DNA of 48,409 bases, from NCBI GenBank assembly GCA_029779995.1, contig JAKOZM010000145.1, forward strand, positions 1 through 48,409. Direction: 5' to 3'. The stretch is from Actinomycetes bacterium (GTDB lineage Bacteria; Actinomycetota; Actinomycetes; S36-B12; UBA10799). Below, in pieces: positions 43,413 through 48,409 of the stretch. Within the stretch, counting starts at the first letter, position 1; each line of letters opens with the position of its first letter. Made by a program: the position numbers and the translations under genes. The notes below the pieces were generated by a model. That model was not told the origin of the DNA, did no database searches, and saw nothing but the letters and a program-made list of their open reading frames with translations.

Positions 43413-45060
43413 TCTGGAACCACTCCTCGGTGTCGCGACCGCGCTCTCGCACCCACTCCAGACGGGCGCCGATCGCGATGAGCAGGGCTCCGGCGAAGGC
43501 GAGGGCCAACCAGCGCGGGAACAGGCTCAGCGTGGTGTAGATCTGTGCGGTGGCCGTGATGACGATGGCGGCGGTCGCGGGAACGACCAGCCCCAGCATG
43601 TGCCGGCGAGCGCCCAGGATGAGCAGAGCCGTGCCCGCGACCATGACGACGCCGAACCGGATCAGGGCCGCTGGCTCCCACACCTCGAACCACGACAGCA
43701 GCGCGGGTGGGATCAGCGCCACGCTCACAGCCGGTCCGTAGACGATGGCGGAATGCCGGCTGCCGTCACGGCGGGCGATCAGGCCGGCAACCAGCAACAA
43801 CGCGGCCAGGACCAGCAAGTCCTGTTCGAAGAAGCGCGACTCCTCGATGGTTCTCAGATAGGTGAGCCACAGCAGGGCCGCTGCGAACCAGGCCAGGGGC
43901 GCTGCCCCCCGGACCAAGGAGAAGGCGAGCAGGCCCAGGCCCGCGACACTGGCCAGCACCGTCTGCGATTGCGTGTCGGCGCTGACGAAGGAGATGCTCC
44001 ACAGAATGCCCGAGGTCAGGGCGGCGAGTGGGATGCTCGTGCGTGCCGCGGCGAACAGTAGGACGGTCCCAACGACCCCGACGGCTCCCGCCATGAGCGC
44101 CGACTCGGGGAGCAGCAGCCCTATTGCGGCGAGGAGCAGGCCAGCCAGCGGCCAGGCAGCCCAGGGCACCCCGACCAGAATCGCGGCCAGCAACGCGGCT
44201 GCGATCACGAAGACCGCACCGGCCGGTGGGTCGAACGTCAACGCCACAGCGGTGAATCCCGCTGCCACAGCCAGACACAGCCCACCCGCGGTCCGCGGTG
44301 GCCAGGGGTACGGGGGTCGAGCGAATTGCACCAGAGTCACCCCGAGGGCGAGGTAGGCCACGCCGAAGATGGTGACCAAAACGTGATCGTCGTCGATCCT
44401 CTGCAGGGTGAGGGCCAGCACCGCGGCGAGCAGGGAAGGGACCAGCAGCCAGCCGAACCATGTCCACATACGCAGGCCGAAACGATGTCCGAGCAGAACA
44501 CCCCAGGCGACGGCGGTGCCGAAGGCGATCAGAAGGTATGGCGATTGTGGTTCGCTCCACGCTTTGGGCAGCGCGCCCAAGGTCGGGGCCGCAACCGCGC
44601 AGATGAGCCCCATGGCCAACGACACCGCGGCCAGCGCCTCAGCGGTGCGGTGGGCACGACGCCGGGTGAGGATCGCGGCAGCGGTGGTGACGACCGTCAC
44701 AGCCAGCAGCGCGCCGATCTGTCCCCACGGGCCGATGACCTCCCAGGCAACTGCGACGAACACGATGGCCGCCACGATCAAGAGGCCGGCACCGATCGTC
44801 ACCAACAGCGTCTGGGGTGACGTCGACGGCGTTGGGGCGTGGGGCACGGGCACGGACCACACTCCGTACGCCTTGGCTACCGTGGGATCAGGGGGTCCCG
44901 CCCCTTCATCGAGGCGCTCGCGCAGCCATGCGCTGCGAGCCGTCAGGTATTGATACTCCTGCAGGTACCCGGCGAAGGCCCGGAAGCCGCACTCGCAAAG
45001 CACCATTCCGTCGGTATCAACCGGCAGTTCCCGCGCGCAGGTCGGACAGGTCAGAGTCAT
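43402..45060 (-). CDS. SCO7613-type multi-pass membrane protein with N-terminal zinc ribbon
   Basis: About 552 residues. The N-terminus has CPTC...LCECG (CxxC-x~14-CxC), a possible zinc ribbon, then a ~60-residue cytosolic part and about fourteen to sixteen membrane helices. It matches the actinobacterial family named after SCO7613. Function unknown. Start ATG 45060 has GAGGG 9 nt upstream; the frame extends to 45081. The end overlaps a hairpin shared with the convergent EEP gene. No operon partner is evident. Confidence 0.85.
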   Translation of the reverse strand: MTLTCPTCARELPVDTDGMVLCECGFRAFAGYLQEYQYLTARSAWLRERLDEGAGPPDPTVAKAYGVWSVPVPHAPTPSTSPQTLLVTIGAGLLIVAAIVFVAVAWEVIGPWGQIGALLAVTVVTTAAAILTRRRAHRTAEALAAVSLAMGLICAVAAPTLGALPKAWSEPQSPYLLIAFGTAVAWGVLLGHRFGLRMWTWFGWLLVPSLLAAVLALTLQRIDDDHVLVTIFGVAYLALGVTLVQFARPPYPWPPRTAGGLCLAVAAGFTAVALTFDPPAGAVFVIAAALLAAILVGVPWAAWPLAGLLLAAIGLLLPESALMAGAVGVVGTVLLFAAARTSIPLAALTSGILWSISFVSADTQSQTVLASVAGLGLLAFSLVRGAAPLAWFAAALLWLTYLRTIEESRFFEQDLLVLAALLLVAGLIARRDGSRHSAIVYGPAVSVALIPPALLSWFEVWEPAALIRFGVVMVAGTALLILGARRHMLGLVVPATAAIVITATAQIYTTLSLFPRWLALAFAGALLIAIGARLEWVRERGRDTEEWFQTLR

Positions 45061-45214
45061 GAGGTCACGCCCTCGATCCAAGTAGTTACCGCCGAAGTCT
45101 CACCCGCATTCTGCCCTTGTTCGGAGATCGTCTGAATCACGTTGTCCACAGTGGCGGACCCGGAGTAGCCGTTGCCTCCGCCGCTGTCGCCGCGCCCAGC
45201 GTCGCAGGCAGGGA

Positions 45215-45697
45215 TTATCGGAAGACTTGGCCCTGGCCCCTTTCAAAGTCCAACAGCCACCGTTTAGCGGCCATCCCGCCCGCGAACCCGGTCAGTGCGC
45301 CGGACGCCCCCACGACCCGGTGACAGGGCACGATGATGCTGATCGGATTGCGGCCATTCGCCGCCCCGACCGCCCGGGCCTTGCGGGGATCTCCCAGCCG
45401 TCGGGCCTGTTCGCCGTACGTGATGGTGTGCCCGTACTCGATCCCGCGCAGCACCTCCCACACCCTCTGCTGAAACGGCGTCCCCGCCGCGTCCAACGCC
45501 ACGGTGAACTCGCGTCGGCCGGCGTCGAAGTACTCCTGTAGCTGAGCGCGCGTCTGCGCCAGTACCGGGTGCTCGTCGTCGCGATCGTCAAGAGCGAATG
45601 CCCGGACATCGTCGGGCCACCAGATGGCCTGCAGGCCAGCGTCGGACGCCACAAGCGTCAGCTCCCCAATAGGACTGTCCATGCGTGTGTGGGGCAT
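45215..45697 (-). CDS. ogt: Methylated-DNA-[protein]-cysteine S-methyltransferase
   Basis: 160 residues. Repairs O6-alkylguanine by transferring the alkyl group to its own Cys125 in the IIVPCHRVV motif (residues 122-129). GTPFQQRVWEVLRGIEYGHTITYGEQA carries the helix-turn-helix and Tyr/Arg finger region, and TGFAGGMAAKRWLL follows the active site. Start ATG 45697 overlaps the Ada-AlkA stop (TGATG) and GGAGG precedes it. The pairing of alkA and ogt mirrors Mycobacterium tuberculosis Rv1317c-Rv1316c. An upstream frame to 45742 is not needed. Confidence 0.95.
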   Translation of the reverse strand: MPHTRMDSPIGELTLVASDAGLQAIWWPDDVRAFALDDRDDEHPVLAQTRAQLQEYFDAGRREFTVALDAAGTPFQQRVWEVLRGIEYGHTITYGEQARRLGDPRKARAVGAANGRNPISIIVPCHRVVGASGALTGFAGGMAAKRWLLDFERGQGQVFR

Positions 45698-47043
45698 CAG
45701 GCCTCCAGATTCCATAGGTAGTGCATTGCGTAGGACCGCCACGGCTTCCAGCTCGGATCGTCGGGTTCCCTACCGAAACGCTGCGCCGCGCGAACGATGC
45801 CGAGATCACCGGGCAGAGCGACGTCGGGATCGCCGAGGCCGCGCATCCGGATGTAACTGGCGGTCCAGGGCCCGATCCCAGGCACCTCCAGCAGGGCCGC
45901 TTCCGCCTCGTCCCAATCCGTCCCGGCGTCCAGCCGGATCTGCCCTTGCGCCAGGCGGGTCGCGAGTTGCACCAGAGTCCGGGCACGCCGTCGCGGCATG
46001 GGCAGCGACATCGGGTCCAATTCCGCCAGCGCCGCGCTGGTCGGGAAATGACCATCGCACGCGAGACGGCCGGCAGCGGTCCGGGCAGCGGCGACGCTGA
46101 TCTGCTGACCCAGCACCGCTCTGATGGCGGTCTCCTCCGGGTCGAAGCCGATGGGGCTGCGAAGCCCGGGGATCCGCTGCACGGGCAGCGAGTGTTCCAG
46201 TGTCGCCATGATGGCCAACGGGTCCGCATCCAGATCCAGCATCCTGCGCAGGCGGTGGACAGCAGGGGCGAGGTCACGCAGGTCATCGATCTGCAGGTGC
46301 ACCTGACAGTGATCGTCGTGCGCGGTCAGGGCCGCGTGACCGTACGCCTGCGGAAGCCGCAGATTGCGGGTGAACGTCTGCCCGTCCCAGGTCTCGACCC
46401 CGGGGATCGCGCGCTCGCCCAAGAACTGCAGCAGGCGCCGCCCGGCGAACGGGACCCTGGCGGGCAGTCGCAGACTCAGCGGCCCCGGGCGACCTCCAGT
46501 GCGCAGCTGTCCGGGGGTGGCGTCGTACACCTGGCGCATCGTGGTGTTGAACTGCCGGACGCTGCCGAAGCCGGCCGCATAGGCGACATCCGAGGCGGTG
46601 AGATCGGTGTTCTCCAGCAGAGTGCGCGCCGTGCGGGCCCGATGGGCGCGGGCGATGGCCAGTGGTCCTGCACCCAGTTCGGCAGTCAGCAGTCGCGTGA
46701 GGTGGCGCTCGGTGTAGCCCAGCGTCCGGGCGAGGCCCCCGACGCCCTCCCGGTTCACGAGGCCGTCTGAGATCAGGCGCATCGCGCGGGCGACGACGTC
46801 ACTGCGGGTGTTCCACTCCGGGGAGCCCGGCGAGGCATCCGGGCGGCATCGTTTGCAGGCTCGGAATCCCGCCGCCTGCGCTGCGGCAGCGGTGGCATGG
46901 AACTCGACGTTGGCGCGTCGCGGGGTGATCGCGGGGCAACTCGGGCGGCAGTAGATCCCGGTGGTGCGCACCGCGGTGTAGAACCAGCCATCGAAGCGGG
47001 CGTCGCGGCTGCTCACAGCCCGATAGCGTGCCTCGAAGTCCAC
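45697..47043 (-). CDS. alkA: Ada-AlkA fusion: methyl-sensing regulator and 3-methyladenine DNA glycosylase
   Basis: 448 residues. Ada-type zinc/methyl-acceptor domain with C32, C36, C63 and C66 (YCRPSCPA, CKRCRPD), where C32 is the expected methyl-phosphotriester acceptor; AraC-type HTH (residues ~83-180); then AlkA N-terminal and HhH-GPD domains (VPGIGPWTASYIRMRGLGDPDVALPGDLG, the catalytic Asp in the last segment). It senses methyl damage, probably activates its own operon and removes 3-methylpurines. Start ATG 47043 has no clear Shine-Dalgarno. The gene overlaps ogt, so alkylation response and repair are coupled. Confidence 0.94.
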   Translation of the reverse strand: MDFEARYRAVSSRDARFDGWFYTAVRTTGIYCRPSCPAITPRRANVEFHATAAAAQAAGFRACKRCRPDASPGSPEWNTRSDVVARAMRLISDGLVNREGVGGLARTLGYTERHLTRLLTAELGAGPLAIARAHRARTARTLLENTDLTASDVAYAAGFGSVRQFNTTMRQVYDATPGQLRTGGRPGPLSLRLPARVPFAGRRLLQFLGERAIPGVETWDGQTFTRNLRLPQAYGHAALTAHDDHCQVHLQIDDLRDLAPAVHRLRRMLDLDADPLAIMATLEHSLPVQRIPGLRSPIGFDPEETAIRAVLGQQISVAAARTAAGRLACDGHFPTSAALAELDPMSLPMPRRRARTLVQLATRLAQGQIRLDAGTDWDEAEAALLEVPGIGPWTASYIRMRGLGDPDVALPGDLGIVRAAQRFGREPDDPSWKPWRSYAMHYLWNLEA

Positions 47044-47352
47044 GCTTTTGAGTCTGCGCGATCGGACTGAGGCTGGCTAGCGGTTTTCGGACATCACGGT
47101 TCCGGGCAGGACGAGAGCATTCTTCAGGGGGGTTGGGTCGTGTCGGCCAAGCCTGCGAACTCCGCGGCAACGGCCTTGGAGGTGCCAAGGACGCAGGACC
47201 GCGCCTGGGCCGCCCTGGACCTACCCATCCGAGTTCGCCTGTTCCCTGCAGCAGCCTGAGCCCGTTCAAGCACGAGGCTGTGGCAAACGAGACGTAGGCA
47301 ATGTCATGGCCATGAAGACTGGTGTCGCGGTGATGTCACCGGTAGTCCTCGG
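47044..47352. other. Gene-free region upstream of Ada-AlkA
   Basis: About 300 bp with no credible gene. It contains CCTTGG-N5-CCAAGG (hairpin near 47174-47190) and a 12-bp palindrome TCATGGCCATGA (47304-47315). The Ada-AlkA promoter should lie at its left end; no good -10 is distinct. Confidence 0.4.
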
Positions 47353-47548
47353 TGCGGGGTGCGGGGTCACTGGTGGCCTAGTTGCGGCCTTTTCGTTCAG
47401 GATCGCCTGTTCGCAGTGGGCGGGTTTGGACGAAGCGGGCGAACTTGCGGGGTGCGGGGTCACTGGTGGCCCAGTTGCGGCCTTTTCGTTCAGGATCGCC
47501 TGTTCGCAGTGGGCGGGTTTGGACGAAACGGGCGAACTTGCGGGGTGC
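47353..47548. repeat. 93-bp tandem repeat, two copies plus a short partial
   Basis: TGCGGGGTGCGGGGTCAC starts unit 1 (47353-47445) and unit 2 (47446-47538). The units differ at two positions in the visible alignment (CTAGTT/CCAGTT, AAGCGG/AAACGG). A third start (TGCGGGGTGC) ends the array. The period is a multiple of three, so open frames persist, but no start with a ribosome site was found. Arms GTTCGC and GCGAAC occur in each unit. Confidence 0.85.
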
Positions 47549-47651
47549 CTAGCAAGGCCCTCTTCGAGAGCCGACCCTGCCACATCGCGCATGTGATGGG
47601 ACCTACGTGCGGCGCGCCATGTCGGTGCGTACTGCTGCGCCCCGCTCTGCG

Positions 47652-47996
47652 TCACTGAGCCGTGAATGGTGCGCGGATGCCTTCATCGTCGTCACCGGTC
47701 TTGCACGCCGTGGTGTATGTACCCGCGGGAACGTCAACGACCAGGTCACGTGCGACTCCTGGACCGATGTCCTCCACCTCGCCCAGGATCTGGTCCCCTG
47801 CGCCGTAGAGGTAGAACTCGGTCGTGGCCGAGCCGGTGTTCTGAACACTGAAGACGACCGAGCCCGCCTTCACGGTCGTCGGAGTCACCTCGCACGTGTT
47901 GTCGGCGCTATTGACGGACACCGGAGTCGCCTCGTCGCCACTGGAACTGCACGCGGCCAGGCCCAGCACCGCTACTGCCAACAGAACAGATCTCAT
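47652..47996 (-). CDS. EfeO-like cupredoxin-only lipoprotein
   Basis: 114 residues. Lipobox AVLGLAAC (Cys16), short linker, and a cupredoxin_1 domain as found at the N-terminus of EfeO: NTCEVTPTTVKAGSVVFSVQNTGSATTEFYLYGAGDQILGE ... GTYTTACKTGDDDEGIRAPF. Iron/copper ligands of this domain include the conserved Glu and Cys seen here. The M75/imelysin domain that follows in full EfeO is absent: the frame stops at 47652 and none of its sequence appears downstream. Start ATG overlaps the FTR1 stop (ATGA). It probably assists the permease outside the membrane. Confidence 0.8.
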   Translation of the reverse strand: MRSVLLAVAVLGLAACSSSGDEATPVSVNSADNTCEVTPTTVKAGSVVFSVQNTGSATTEFYLYGAGDQILGEVEDIGPGVARDLVVDVPAGTYTTACKTGDDDEGIRAPFTAQ

Positions 47997-48409
47997 GCCG
48001 ACACCTTCTCAGCAGACTTCGACGCCGAGACCCGCGGGGCGCGCACTTTGCGCACGAACAACGTCATCACGATGCCCACGTACAGCAACCACGCGCTGAC
48101 CTCCAGAACCGTCATGGCGGGGGAGAAGTTCAGCGTGCCTTTGAGCAGGGCCGCGTACCAGGTGCCGGGCTCGATCGTGTCACTGACGTCGAACGCCAGA
48201 TTGTTCAGCCCGGGCAGAATCCCTGCCTCCTGCAGGTCGTGAATACCGTAGGCGAGAACCCCCGCGGCCACGATGATCAGCGCGAACCCGGTCCACTTGA
48301 AGAACTTGGCGAGATCGAGGCGCAGCGCCCCACGGTAGATGAGGTAACCCAGAAGGACGGCAGTTGCGATGCCCAGCAACGCGCCGATCAGCGGTGACGC
48401 CCCCTGGCC
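47993..48409 (-). CDS. efeU: FTR1-family iron permease (EfeU), C-terminal part
   Basis: Runs off the right edge; 138 residues visible. Membrane helices GIATAVLLGYLIYRGALRLDLAKFFKWTG and FALIIVAAGVLAYGIHDLQEAGILPG, then the last helix (FSPAMTVLEVSAWLLYVGIVMTLFV) and a short basic tail. HDLQEAGILPG is the conserved segment near the FTR1 C-terminal REGLE-partner region. FTR1/EfeU imports ferric or ferrous iron, usually with EfeO and EfeB. The peroxidase at 9123 belongs to the EfeB family but lies 38 kb away in another operon. Confidence 0.88.
   Translation of the reverse strand, partial: GQGASPLIGALLGIATAVLLGYLIYRGALRLDLAKFFKWTGFALIIVAAGVLAYGIHDLQEAGILPGLNNLAFDVSDTIEPGTWYAALLKGTLNFSPAMTVLEVSAWLLYVGIVMTLFVRKVRAPRVSASKSAEKVSA

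Noticed and set aside
47306..47596. A 96-residue frame encoded by the 93-bp repeats
   Set aside because: No ribosome site or -10 box, and all three frames repeat equally; treated as non-coding repeat.

Overview
The window looks like a chromosomal segment of a high-GC Gram-positive bacterium of the Actinomycetota. The reasons are the strong G/C third-position bias, a dnaK-grpE-dnaJ-hspR operon followed by clpB with HspR-type inverted repeats, MenB (menaquinone), an Ada-AlkA/Ogt pair, SCO7613-type and DUF4190-type proteins, a PntA-PntB transhydrogenase, and many genes with a TANNNT -10 box 6-8 nt before the start codon (leaderless mRNAs). I cannot name a genus. There is no phage, transposon or CRISPR array; this is mostly core and metabolic chromosome, with repeat-rich intergenic gaps.

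Layout. 1-4870: a membrane-anchored Fe-S/CCG oxidoreductase (cut by the left edge), an acyltransferase, a SHOCT-domain membrane protein and a PPK2 kinase. 4940-10253: one tightly packed operon for extracytoplasmic copper handling and cytochrome oxidase assembly (small membrane protein, CopC, CopD-CtaG fusion, Sco, PCuAC) ending in a Tat-exported dye-decolorizing peroxidase. 10300-10731: an orphan PemK-like protein. 10738-18604: an amine/amino-acid catabolic region with two class III aminotransferases, an Lrp regulator, an aminobutyraldehyde-type dehydrogenase, an APC permease and a saccharopine-dehydrogenase-like enzyme. 18698-23159: an overlapping three-gene operon (membrane-anchored lipid kinase, SulP transporter, DUF2252). 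23163-29720: YcaQ-like DNA repair protein, AspT-like transporter, a secreted protein and the proton-translocating transhydrogenase PntA-PntB.

29849-35471: esterase, DUF4190 protein, upp-tadA-MFS overlapping operon, a small membrane protein, menB, a tRNA-Ser(CGA) and a conserved hypothetical. 35745-42246: the heat-shock regulon, with HAIR-like operators in front of dnaK and clpB, which implies HspR feedback control. 42294-48409: exonuclease/phosphatase-family secreted protein, SCO7613-type membrane protein, Ogt and Ada-AlkA alkylation repair, and at the right edge a cupredoxin-only EfeO-like lipoprotein with the end of an EfeU/FTR1 iron permease.

Non-coding structure is the least explained part. 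It includes a dispersed element in three copies (two at 14.2-14.4 kb, one at 31.1 kb), a pair of related hairpin elements at 26.0-26.1 kb, a 39-bp near-perfect palindrome at 34.73 kb, a 52/53-bp tandem repeat and an 18-bp-arm inverted repeat that runs into the tRNA-Ser 3' end, and a 93-bp tandem repeat at 47.4 kb. The best system-level candidates are the copper/DyP operon, the Lrp-linked amine catabolic cluster with its shared TACGGAAA motif, and the lipid kinase-SulP-DUF2252 operon.
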